Source: Nostoc sp. LEGE 12450 (lineage in GTDB: Bacteria > Cyanobacteriota > Cyanobacteriia > Cyanobacteriales > Nostocaceae). Taken from it: a stretch of 64,000 bases of DNA. Position 1 is the stretch's first letter; every line of letters starts with the position of its first letter. The position numbers and the translations under genes were made by a program. Where the stretch lies: contig NZ_JADEXU010000003.1 of assembly GCF_015206895.1 (NCBI RefSeq), positions 37,723-101,722 of the forward strand, given 5' to 3'. The notes beneath the pieces are model-generated. The model did not search any database and was not told the origin of the DNA. It saw only the letters and a list, made by a program, of their open reading frames with translations. Shown piece by piece: positions 43,625 to 52,075 of this stretch.

Positions 43625-44719
43625 ATGAAACGTTCAAATCGCCTTGCTTGGATGGGAGCGATCGCACTAGCTGCGATCGTTTTGCTTACTTTGTTAGTAG
43701 CTCCCAATAATACAAAAATTACCACTGGCTCTACTTATAACCGCGCCTCTGATGGGTATGGTGCTTGGTATGCTTTTATGCAACAGAAAGGAATTTCTAT
43801 CAAGCGTTGGCAAAAACCTTTTAGTGATATTCAGCCAGAAAATAGCCCAGTTACCTTTCTACAGGTAAGCGCCTATCCAAGAGAGACAGCATTGAATGGT
43901 CAAGAGCGGGAATGGGTAGAAAAAGGGAATACTTTGGTAATTTTGGGTGCAGGGGCGCGGGTTACAGAAGCGGAGTTTAGCACTATGCAAAAATCTCCTC
44001 AAGGTGATATCAAAATTAATACACGTAGACGATATCAGAAAGCCAACTCCAAGCAAGTTGATTTAGGCGATCGCTTTGGTGCTGTTGTCTGGGAAAAAAC
44101 TTACAACCAGGGAAAGGTAATTTTTTCTACTACTCCTTATTTGGCTGCCAACGCTTACCAAGATTATTTAAGTAATTTCAAGTATTTAGCTAGTTTAGTA
44201 ACTGAAAATAGTAACACAGTATTTGTTGATGAATACATCCACGGCTATAAAGATGCTGATGTCAGAAAGAAAGAAAGCGAAGGTAATTTATCTAGCTTTT
44301 TTGCTAAAACTCCTTTATTTCCCATATTATTGCAGGTAGGCATTCTGCTATTGGTGCTAACTTGGGCCCAGAATCGCCGCTTTGGGAAGCCAGTGGCTTT
44401 AGATACACCAGTTACAGATAATAGCGAAGCATATATCCAAGCTTTAGCGGGAGTCTTGCAGAAAGCTGATAGCACCGACTTTGTTGTCGAGATGGTGGGT
44501 AAACAAGAACAACTCCAACTACAAAAAGCTTTGGGATTAGGACAAGTACTTTTAGAACGTCAAGCCTTAATCAATTTCTGGAAAGAAAAAACAGACACAA
44601 GTGCAGCAGAACTAGATGCAGTTTTAAAGCTGCAATCCCACAAACAACCCATCAGTGAACGAGAACTGTTAAGCTGGTTGGGCAAATGGCGAAGCATTAG
44701 GGAAATTCGTAATTCGTAA
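43625..44719 (+). CDS. DUF4350 domain-containing membrane protein
   Basis: A 364-residue protein with an N-terminal membrane helix (RLAWMGAIALAAIVLLTLLVA), a DUF4350 domain (SDGYGAWYAFMQQKGISIKRWQKPF through NTLVILGAGARV and VFVDEYIHGY), and a second helix (LFPILLQVGILLLVLTWAQNRRFG). DUF4350 proteins usually sit next to MoxR ATPases and DUF58/transglutaminase-like genes; here only MoxR follows, 72 bases on. The C-terminal ~120 residues are helical and cytosolic. The function is unknown. Confidence 0.8.
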   Translation: MKRSNRLAWMGAIALAAIVLLTLLVAPNNTKITTGSTYNRASDGYGAWYAFMQQKGISIKRWQKPFSDIQPENSPVTFLQVSAYPRETALNGQEREWVEKGNTLVILGAGARVTEAEFSTMQKSPQGDIKINTRRRYQKANSKQVDLGDRFGAVVWEKTYNQGKVIFSTTPYLAANAYQDYLSNFKYLASLVTENSNTVFVDEYIHGYKDADVRKKESEGNLSSFFAKTPLFPILLQVGILLLVLTWAQNRRFGKPVALDTPVTDNSEAYIQALAGVLQKADSTDFVVEMVGKQEQLQLQKALGLGQVLLERQALINFWKEKTDTSAAELDAVLKLQSHKQPISERELLSWLGKWRSIREIRNS

Positions 44720-44791
44720 TTATTTTTTTGAAACTGTGCATAATATTTCTGTGCCTGAGTACTTCTGAGTAAATTATTTATAAGCAAAAAA

Positions 44792-45742
44792 ATGAGCGAA
44801 ACTCATCCTATCTTAATTCGTCTTGGTCAAGGTCTTAATCAAGTAATCGTTGGACAATCTAGCCTAATACAACAACTTTTAGTAGCACTACTAGCAGGTG
44901 GGCACGTAATTTTAGAAGGAGTACCAGGCACTGGTAAAACTCTCCTGGTAAAAGTATTAGCGCAGTTAATCCAAGGGGATTTTCGCCGAATTCAACTAAC
45001 ACCAGATGTCTTACCTTCAGATATTACTGGGACAAATATTTTTGACTTGAATAGCCGCAATTTTACTTTGAAAAAAGGGCCAATATTTACCGAAGTACTG
45101 CTAGCAGACGAAATCAACCGTACTCCTCCCAAGACACAAGCGGCGTTGCTGGAAGCAATGGAAGAGATGCAGGTAACATTAGATGGTGAAAGTTTGCCCT
45201 TACCAGATTTATTTTGGGTAATTGCAACCCAAAATCCCCTGGAATTTGAGGGGACTTATCCCTTACCAGAAGCGCAATTAGATAGATTTTTATTTAAGCT
45301 AGTGGTAGATTACCCAGATCAAGCTGCGGAAAAGCAAATGTTACTCAATCGTCAGGCTGGGTTTTCAGCAAGGCGTTTGGATATTAGCCGTTTGAAACCG
45401 ATAGCAACAGTAGCCGACATTTTACAAGCACGACAAGCAGTTAAAGAAGTTAAAGTATCAGAAGCGATCGTTGATTATTTGTTAGCCTTGGTGAGAATAT
45501 CGCGTCAATATCCCGATTTAACTTTGGGTGCATCACCTCGCGCCGCCGGTGCTTGGTTGCAGACATCTCAAGCATTAGCGTGGTTAGCTGGCAGAGATTT
45601 TGTCACGCCAGATGATGTAAAAGCAGTTGCATTGCCATTGCTGCGTCATCGCCTCATTTTGAAACCAGAAGCAATGCTGGATGGTTTACAAATGGATGCG
45701 GTAATTGCGTCGGTAATTAATCAAGTACCAGTTCCAAGGTGA
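44792..45742 (+). CDS. MoxR-family AAA+ ATPase
   Basis: A 316-residue MoxR ATPase, a chaperone-like AAA+ protein that helps mature or activate partner complexes. Walker A is EGVPGTGKT, Walker B is VLLADEINRTPPKTQAALLEAMEE, and sensor 1 is WVIATQNPLEFEGTYPLPEAQLDRF. The C-terminal lid has LTLGASPRAAGAWLQTSQALAWLAGRDFVTPDDVK. It follows the DUF4350 gene on the same strand, the usual pairing. The typical DUF58 partner is not in the window. Confidence 0.9.
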   Translation: MSETHPILIRLGQGLNQVIVGQSSLIQQLLVALLAGGHVILEGVPGTGKTLLVKVLAQLIQGDFRRIQLTPDVLPSDITGTNIFDLNSRNFTLKKGPIFTEVLLADEINRTPPKTQAALLEAMEEMQVTLDGESLPLPDLFWVIATQNPLEFEGTYPLPEAQLDRFLFKLVVDYPDQAAEKQMLLNRQAGFSARRLDISRLKPIATVADILQARQAVKEVKVSEAIVDYLLALVRISRQYPDLTLGASPRAAGAWLQTSQALAWLAGRDFVTPDDVKAVALPLLRHRLILKPEAMLDGLQMDAVIASVINQVPVPR

Positions 45743-45927
45743 AAAAATTTTTGCTATATTCAACGCTACGTTTCAACTAGCACCCATTTTAATCCCAATT
45801 TTGCGATCGCAGCCCCACACTTCGGGCATTTGGAAAGTAGACCCAAAAGGAAGCTCAAACTAACTGCCTCCACAAGTTATAAAGTATGTGTAGATGAAAC
45901 AGTGAGTATATTGAGAAAAGAATCTGT

Positions 45928-46407
45928 ATGGCAAGCTACCAAGAAACCGTAACTAGTGACGAATCCATTAATGAGCTAATCGCCGAGACAACAGGCATTA
46001 ACCATTTGGAGGTAATTGAAAATGTCATCGACTCTTTGGAACAAGATGATAGTGCGATGGTTAGCCATACTCCAGAGGGTGGCTATCTCTGGAAGTTTAA
46101 GTATGGAAGTGTACAGGTATATGTCCAACTCAACGGTACAACAGATGAAGACACCATAACGGTTTGGTCTGCGGTGCTAAATTTACCTGCTAAAGATGAA
46201 CCCAGATTGCTGCGTTATCTGTTGGAGTTGAACTGCTCCAGCACTTTTGAAGCGCGTTTTGGTATTATAGAAAACAAAGTGGTCGTGATATCAACACGCA
46301 CCTTAGCGGAGTTATCTCCCGGCGAAGTGTCTCGGCTGATTACCATTGTGGCAACAATCGCTGATAACAACGATGAAGCCTTACAAACTGAATTTGGTGC
46401 AACTTAA
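45928..46407 (+). CDS. YbjN-domain protein
   Basis: A 159-residue protein with the YbjN/type III chaperone-like alpha-beta fold. Key parts are WKFKYGSVQVYVQLNGTTD, TITVWSAVLNLPAKDEPRLLRYLLELNCSSTFEARFG, and the last strands VVVISTRTLAELSPGEVSRLI. Such proteins are common and uncharacterised in cyanobacteria and are thought to bind other proteins. The first 30 residues are acidic. It may be co-transcribed with the lipoate-transferase gene 38 bases downstream. Confidence 0.7.
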   Translation: MASYQETVTSDESINELIAETTGINHLEVIENVIDSLEQDDSAMVSHTPEGGYLWKFKYGSVQVYVQLNGTTDEDTITVWSAVLNLPAKDEPRLLRYLLELNCSSTFEARFGIIENKVVVISTRTLAELSPGEVSRLITIVATIADNNDEALQTEFGAT

Positions 46408-46445
46408 GGAATTTTAGATTTTGGATTGGGCTAATACTGTATTAG

Positions 46446-47171
46446 ATGTATAGCAAGCAGGTGTGGCGACTAATTCCTTTGCTAGAGGCGGCTGGCAATG
46501 TGCAAATGGCCATTGACAACTGGTTACTAGAACAGCACCAGTCTGGAAAGCATCCCTCCACTTTGCGCTTTTATACCTGGTCGCCATCTGCCATTTCTCT
46601 TGGCTATCATCAACGACAATACCCTGAATATTGGCAAAATTTGACTTGGCAAGGGCAGAAATTGGATTTAGTGCAACGTCCTACTGGTGGACGGGCGGTA
46701 TTACACCAAGGCGATTTAACTTACGCCGTAGTCACATCTGGAATTACGGGTAGTCGCCTCCAGGTGTATGAAAAAATTTGTGAGTTTTTGATTAAAGGGT
46801 GGCGATCGCTCGGCGTAGAATTACATTACGGTACAGAAGGGCGAGGTTACATCCACAACCCTAACTGTTTTGGCACAGCAACCAGTGCAGATTTAGTTTT
46901 GCCAGATGGTGCTAAACTCATTGGTAGCGCTCAACTGCGACGTAGTGGGGCAATTTTGCAACATGGTTCCATCCGTTTGCAACCCGATGCTAAACTGTTT
47001 GCTCAAGTATTTGGTGCAGAATCTTTTACGACTGTACAACTACCTCAAAGTCTGAGTGTGGAAAAGATTATTGCAGATTTAATCAGCGCAGCTAGTGATT
47101 GTTTTAATATGCAGATAGAGTTACAACCTCTCTCGCCCTCTGAGTGGGAAGAAATTTTGGCAAAACTATGA
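46446..47171 (+). CDS. Lipoate/octanoate-protein transferase family (LplA/LipM-like)
   Basis: A 241-residue cofactor-transferase of the BPL/LplA fold, expected to attach lipoyl or octanoyl groups to E2 or H proteins. The acyl-binding loop is QRPTGGRAVLHQGDLTYAV. The central NPNCFGTATSADL places a Cys where LipM-type octanoyltransferases keep their catalytic Cys, and GAKLIGSAQLRR has the conserved Lys. The lack of the C-terminal LplA accessory domain also favours an octanoyltransferase. It converges with the RppA-like gene. Confidence 0.8.
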   Translation: MYSKQVWRLIPLLEAAGNVQMAIDNWLLEQHQSGKHPSTLRFYTWSPSAISLGYHQRQYPEYWQNLTWQGQKLDLVQRPTGGRAVLHQGDLTYAVVTSGITGSRLQVYEKICEFLIKGWRSLGVELHYGTEGRGYIHNPNCFGTATSADLVLPDGAKLIGSAQLRRSGAILQHGSIRLQPDAKLFAQVFGAESFTTVQLPQSLSVEKIIADLISAASDCFNMQIELQPLSPSEWEEILAKL

Positions 47172-47215
47172 TTCACCTACTAATTAATTTCTGGAGATGA
47201 GTTGGAAGGAGGCGG

Positions 47216-47914
47216 CTAAAGTGACTCAACTGAAGAAGCACCGAAACGATAGCCTTTGCCGTAGACTGTGTGAATCAGTGCTGTTTCTCTACCTACCTCA
47301 ATCTTACGACGCAACAAACGAATTAATGCTGCAATCACATTACTACTGGGTTGTTCTTCCTCTTGCCACAAATTTTCCATAATTTGGGCATGAGTCATTA
47401 GCTGTCCAGTGTGTTCCATAAAATATTGCAGCAACTGGCTTTCTTTTTGCGATAACTCAATTATTCGTCCTTGGCGATAGGCGACTTGATTTTCACAATC
47501 GAGTTCTAAATCAGCGACGGTTAAACGTCCGGTGGTGGTTTCATAGGTTTGGGAACCAGAACGACGCAATAAAGCCCGGACTCTGGCGAGTAACTCGCGC
47601 AGTTCAAAAGGTTTAACTAAATAGTCATCAGCGCCAGCATCTAAACCTTGTACGCGGTCATCGAGAGTATCTTTGGCTGTGAGAAACAGCACGGGAGTGG
47701 TTTTGCCTTGTCGTCGCAATTGCTGACAAATCTCTAACCCCGTTTTTCCTGGTAGCATCCAATCTAAAATTAGTAGGTCATAACTACCTGCTTGTGCATA
47801 TTCGCTGCCAATTGTGCCATCGAAAGCGGCATCCACAATATAACCCTCACGAGTTAACAAGCGACTCAAGGGTTCAGTTAGTTCAACTTCATCATCAACT
47901 AATAAAATTCTCAT
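47216..47914 (-). CDS. rppA: OmpR-family response regulator (RppA-like)
   Basis: A 232-residue two-domain regulator. The receiver has MRILLVDDEVELTEPLSRLL, the phospho-Asp in YDLLILDWMLPGKTG, Thr in LFLTAKD and Lys in YLVKPFE. The C-terminal OmpR-type winged helix is TTGRLTVADLELDCE through SQKESQLLQYFMEHTGQ and VYGKGYRFG. The sequence closely follows the cyanobacterial RppA type, associated with redox, light or metal control of photosynthesis genes. The usual partner kinase rppB is not adjacent here. It is divergent from hisG with a 66-base shared promoter region. Confidence 0.8.
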   Translation of the reverse strand: MRILLVDDEVELTEPLSRLLTREGYIVDAAFDGTIGSEYAQAGSYDLLILDWMLPGKTGLEICQQLRRQGKTTPVLFLTAKDTLDDRVQGLDAGADDYLVKPFELRELLARVRALLRRSGSQTYETTTGRLTVADLELDCENQVAYRQGRIIELSQKESQLLQYFMEHTGQLMTHAQIMENLWQEEEQPSSNVIAALIRLLRRKIEVGRETALIHTVYGKGYRFGASSVESL

Positions 47915-47980
47915 GCTGCTGTGGTAAGCATATAGAGATATTATTCAACTGCTGGATCGCCAAGGATATTAAGAAAAAGA

Positions 47981-48625
47981 ATGCTGACTGTTGCATTGCC
48001 AAAAGGGGAACTCCTTAAAAATAGCATCCGCCTGCTACAATCTGTGGGATTAGATTTTAGCGCTTTTTTAGATTCAGGAACTCGCCAACTTCAAATTCCT
48101 GATACTAAGGGACTTGCAAAAGCTTTGTTGGTGCGGGCGCAGGATGTGCCTGTCTATGTGGAATATGGTCAAGCACAATTGGGTGTTGTTGGTTACGATG
48201 TGCTGCGAGAGAAGCAGCCGCAAGTTGCCCACTTGGTAGATTTGCAGTTTGGGTATTGTCGAATGTCAGTGGCGGTAAAAGCATCGAGTTCTTACCGATC
48301 GCCTTTAGATTTACCACCGCATGGTAGAGTTGCTTCAAAATATGTAAATTGCGCTCGTGAATATTTTCACAGTCTAGATTTACCCGTGGAAATCGTACCG
48401 TTGTATGGTTCAGTGGAATTAGGCCCGATTACTGGAATGTCAGAAGCGATCGTGGATTTGGTTTCTACAGGGCGGACTATGCGCGAAAATGGTTTAATTG
48501 AAATCGCTACTCTGTATGAAAGCACGGCGCGGTTGATTGCCCATCCTCTAAGTTACCGTATGAATACAGGTAATCTCAGTGATGTAATTGCCAAGCTGCG
48601 GGAAGCAGTTTTGGTAGAGGTTTAA
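47981..48625 (+). CDS. hisG: ATP phosphoribosyltransferase, short form (HisG-S)
   Basis: A 214-residue HisG, catalysing the first step of histidine biosynthesis from ATP and PRPP. The sequence starts [19 protein letters not shown] and has the substrate loop [16 protein letters not shown]. The ~75-residue regulatory ACT-like domain of long-form HisG is absent, so this is the short form that needs HisZ as a partner. hisZ is not in the window. The gene is divergent from the response regulator and is followed by a 440-base spacer. Confidence 0.93.
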   Translation: MLTVALPKGELLKNSIRLLQSVGLDFSAFLDSGTRQLQIPDTKGLAKALLVRAQDVPVYVEYGQAQLGVVGYDVLREKQPQVAHLVDLQFGYCRMSVAVKASSSYRSPLDLPPHGRVASKYVNCAREYFHSLDLPVEIVPLYGSVELGPITGMSEAIVDLVSTGRTMRENGLIEIATLYESTARLIAHPLSYRMNTGNLSDVIAKLREAVLVEV

Positions 48626-49065
48626 CAGTACAGTTATAAAATCAATTCACAGCGTAGGCTAAAGCAACGTGAATTTGACTGATTGTCTAGTAACCGCCTA
48701 ATTAGCGTAAATATTGAAACCTCTCCCTGGTTTTACTACCTAAAACTGTCCCTCTCCGAGTCGGAGAGGGAAAACTTGAAAGAAAGTTCAAGCAGGGAGG
48801 GATTTGTCGATTTCTGCGTAGTCACAAATGACTCGCAGATAGTCTGCAACAATTAAATCTCATCATGCAGACTAAATTTGTTTACACTAGGATTAGTGCG
48901 ATGGCGTACCCGCCTGCCGTAGAAGTACGACAAAATTTCAATAGGATTCCCTGAACAGCCAAAGGCGGGGAAATGACTAAGAATTGTTAAGAAAAGTTAA
49001 GCTACTCTTGAGACAGCCATACTGTTGACTGACAATATTACATTTAGATTTTTTAATAAAAATTA
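48626..49065. other. Repeat-containing spacer between hisG and the GAF kinase
   Basis: This 440-base gap holds a perfect 10-bp palindrome, CCCTCTCCGA (48751-48760) with its complement (48762-48771), and a GC-rich dispersed repeat GCGATGGCGTACCCGCC at 48898-48922 that recurs at 54453-54485. No gene is seen. Confidence 0.6.
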
Positions 49066-51627
49066 ATGAAAGCTGGACAAATTGATACAGAAATGGCGCG
49101 GTTAGAAGCCCTCCGCCAGTATCAAATTCTTGACACCGAACCTGAAGAAGCTTACGACAATCTTGCTCAGTTAGCAGCATTTATTTGTGGTACTTCTATC
49201 TCTTTGGTAAATTTTATTGATGAAAACCGTCAATGGTTTAAGGCAAAAGTAGGTTTAGATGTATCAGAAATGCCCCGGAGTATTGGGTTATCTTACCTTT
49301 GCCAAGAGCGGCGTAATGTTGTGGTGGTTCCTGATACCCTAGCTGATGAAAAATTGGCAAATAATCCGGTAGTAACTGGCTATCCATATATACGGTTTTA
49401 TGCAGGTGTACCCTTAATTACTCCCAAGGGAGATATGCTCGGAACTCTGTGTGTAATTGACCAAGTTCCAAAAGAACTGAGCCAAAAACAAGTGGAGGCG
49501 CTTGTAGCTCTGAGTCGTTTGGTAATCGACCAACTAGAACTTAGACGTTATGTAACTGAGGTATCTGAAGTTACTGAAAAGCTCATGGCCCAAGAACAAG
49601 CAGCCCGTGTCCAGTCTGAAGCGGCGAGAACTCGCATCAATAATCTTCTTGAAAGCATCACTGATGGGTTTTTTGCCCTGGATAAAAAGTCGCGATTTAC
49701 CTACATTAATGGTCAAGCAGAACGGCTGTTGCGAAAAAAACAAAATGAGCTTCTGGGTAAAAACATCTGGGAAGCGTTTCCAGAAATCATCGGCACAACA
49801 TTTTACCGTGAGTATCACAGGGCAATCTTAGAACAGGTGAGTGTGGAATTTGAGGAGTTTTATCCGCCACTAAATTGCTGGCTTCAAGTCCACGCTTATC
49901 CTGCAAAAGATGGTTTGTCTATTTATTTTCAAGACATTACTGAACGGCGGCGAACAGCAGAAGCACTACGAGAAAGTGAAGAACGTTGGCAATTAGCATT
50001 ACATGGTAATAATGATGGTATTTGGGATTGGAACCTTAAGACTAATGAAGTGTTCTTCTCAACTCGGTGGAAGGAAATGCTCGGTTATAAAGACCACGAA
50101 GTTTCCAACGGTTGGGATGAATGGAAAAAACTAATCCACCCCGATGAGCGAGATTGGGTACTTCAAGCCTTCCAAGACCACTTTGCCAAGAAAACACCGT
50201 TTTATGTCTGTGAATATCGAGTCCAGTGCCAAGACGGCAGCTATAAATGGATTCTAGATCGAGGACAGGCACTTTGGGACGCATTGGGTGATATAGTTCG
50301 CATGGTGGGTTCTTATACAGATATCACAGATCGCAAGCGGGCAGATGAAGAATTAAAGCGGCAGAATTTGCGATCGCAATTATTTGCAGAAATCACCCTG
50401 AAAATTCGAGAATCTTTACAAATAGACGAAATTCTTCAAACCACGGTGACAGAGGTACAAAAATTACTAAACGCTGACCGAGTTTTAATTTTTCAACTAG
50501 AGTCTGATGGTTCGGGAACAGTAGTGCAAGAGGCTGTGCTACCTGGTTGGCCCGTAATTCTGGGAAAAAATATTTTTGACCCCTGCTTTAAAGAAGAATA
50601 CATAGAAAGATATCGCCAGGGCAGAGTCAGTGCGATGGAAGACATTCAAGCTGCTCACATTCAACCATGCCATCGAGAATTTCTTGAGCAGTTTGCTGTC
50701 AGAGCTAACCTCGTAGTGCCGATTCTCGTCAGGGACGGTATTTGGGGCTTGTTGCTGGCTCATCAGTGTTCTGCACCTCGACGGTGGAATAACTTTGAGA
50801 CGGAGTTGTTAAAGCAACTAGGTAATCAAATTGGAATTGCTTTATCTCAAGCGGAACTATTAGAAAAAGAAACCCAACAAAGTCAAGAACTAGTCCGTTC
50901 TAATGCGGAATTAGAACAGTTTGCTTATGTGGCTTCTCATGACTTGCAAGAGCCGTTACGGATGGTAACAAGTTATTTACAGCTACTAGAGCGAAGATAC
51001 AAAAATCAACTTGATGCCAATGCCGATCAGTTTATCACCTACGCAGTAGATGGGGCGCGGCGAATGCAGACCTTAATCAACGATTTGTTGAACTATTCCC
51101 GCGTCAGCACCCGTGGACAGCCATTTAAGTTAGTTGATTGTGATGTCATCTTACAACAGGCGATCGCTAATCTCCAAATTGCGATCGCAGATAGCAAGGC
51201 AATTGTCACTCACGAACCTCTACCTGAAGTGATGGCTGATACGACCCAACTAACACAAGTATTTCAAAACCTGATTGGCAACGCGATCAAATTTTGCCAG
51301 AATCAGCAGCCACAAATTCACATTGGGCTAGCCAAGCCAAATCCAAATCTAGACGGGGAAAATTTAAATTCTATACCATTGGCAGATGAATGGTTATTCT
51401 CGATACGTGATAATGGGATTGGTTTAGAATCCCAGTATGCAGAACGTATTTTTATAATTTTTCAGCGCTTGCACGGTAGAGACAAGTATCCCGGTACTGG
51501 AATTGGTCTGGCAATTTGTAAAAAAATTATAGAACGCCACGGCGGCCGGATCTGGGTTGAGTCGAAACCTGGTCAAGGCTCGACTTTCTACTTCACAATT
51601 CCAGATAGAGCAGGGAAGCAATCGTGA
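49066..51627 (+). CDS. Phytochrome-like sensor kinase (GAF-PAS-PAS-GAF-HisKA-HATPase)
   Basis: An 853-residue cytosolic kinase with no membrane helix. Domains in order: GAF (about 15-160), PAS (185-295), PAS_3 (300-425), a second GAF (435-600) and a Cph1-type kinase core with His625 in VASHDLQEPLR and ATPase motifs IRDNGIGLESQYAERIF and GTGIGLAICKK. The second GAF has IQPCHREFLEQFAVRANL: Cys535-His536 align with the chromophore-attaching Cys-His of cyanobacteriochromes and phytochromes, so it may bind a bilin. It ends in a 4-base overlap with an Rcp1-like regulator, forming a coupled phosphorelay. Confidence 0.85.
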   Translation: MKAGQIDTEMARLEALRQYQILDTEPEEAYDNLAQLAAFICGTSISLVNFIDENRQWFKAKVGLDVSEMPRSIGLSYLCQERRNVVVVPDTLADEKLANNPVVTGYPYIRFYAGVPLITPKGDMLGTLCVIDQVPKELSQKQVEALVALSRLVIDQLELRRYVTEVSEVTEKLMAQEQAARVQSEAARTRINNLLESITDGFFALDKKSRFTYINGQAERLLRKKQNELLGKNIWEAFPEIIGTTFYREYHRAILEQVSVEFEEFYPPLNCWLQVHAYPAKDGLSIYFQDITERRRTAEALRESEERWQLALHGNNDGIWDWNLKTNEVFFSTRWKEMLGYKDHEVSNGWDEWKKLIHPDERDWVLQAFQDHFAKKTPFYVCEYRVQCQDGSYKWILDRGQALWDALGDIVRMVGSYTDITDRKRADEELKRQNLRSQLFAEITLKIRESLQIDEILQTTVTEVQKLLNADRVLIFQLESDGSGTVVQEAVLPGWPVILGKNIFDPCFKEEYIERYRQGRVSAMEDIQAAHIQPCHREFLEQFAVRANLVVPILVRDGIWGLLLAHQCSAPRRWNNFETELLKQLGNQIGIALSQAELLEKETQQSQELVRSNAELEQFAYVASHDLQEPLRMVTSYLQLLERRYKNQLDANADQFITYAVDGARRMQTLINDLLNYSRVSTRGQPFKLVDCDVILQQAIANLQIAIADSKAIVTHEPLPEVMADTTQLTQVFQNLIGNAIKFCQNQQPQIHIGLAKPNPNLDGENLNSIPLADEWLFSIRDNGIGLESQYAERIFIIFQRLHGRDKYPGTGIGLAICKKIIERHGGRIWVESKPGQGSTFYFTIPDRAGKQS

Positions 51628-52070
51628 GCATTATAACAACGATTATGCCTATTGAGGTTTTGTTAGTAGAGGACAATCCTGGCGATGCCCAACTTACACG
51701 CATCGCCCTAGAAGATAGTAAAATCTCGATTAACCTCAACGTGGTCGAAGATGGTGTGGAGGCGATGGCATTCTTGCGAAAACAAGAAAAATATGTCAAA
51801 GCAGTCCATCCCGATATTGTGTTGCTCGATTTAAATCTCCCCAGAAAAGATGGGCGGGAGGTACTGGCAGAAATCAAAGGAGATGAAAAGCTCAAGCGAA
51901 TTCCTGTGGTAATTCTGACGACTTCCCAAGCTGAAGAAGACATCCTCAAAGCATATAATTTATGTGCAAACTGTTATATAACTAAGCCAGTAGATTTCGA
52001 TCAATTCGTTAAAATTGTACAATCAATAGAAAATTTTTGGTTTGCGATCGTAAAACTGCCACCGGAGTAG
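51624..52070 (+). CDS. Rcp1-like single-domain response regulator
   Basis: A 148-residue receiver-only protein of the Rcp1 type, which takes phosphate from phytochrome-like kinases. It has VLLVEDNPGDAQLTRIAL, the phospho-Asp in DIVLLDLNLPRKDGRE, Thr in VILTTSQ and Lys in CYITKPV. The GTG at 51624 overlaps the kinase stop (GTGA), which supports coupled translation; an ATG at 51645 is an alternative. No output domain is present, so it relays phosphate or acts by binding. The next kinase starts five bases after its stop. Confidence 0.88.
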   Translation: MSIITTIMPIEVLLVEDNPGDAQLTRIALEDSKISINLNVVEDGVEAMAFLRKQEKYVKAVHPDIVLLDLNLPRKDGREVLAEIKGDEKLKRIPVVILTTSQAEEDILKAYNLCANCYITKPVDFDQFVKIVQSIENFWFAIVKLPPE

Positions 52071-52075
52071 TGGAA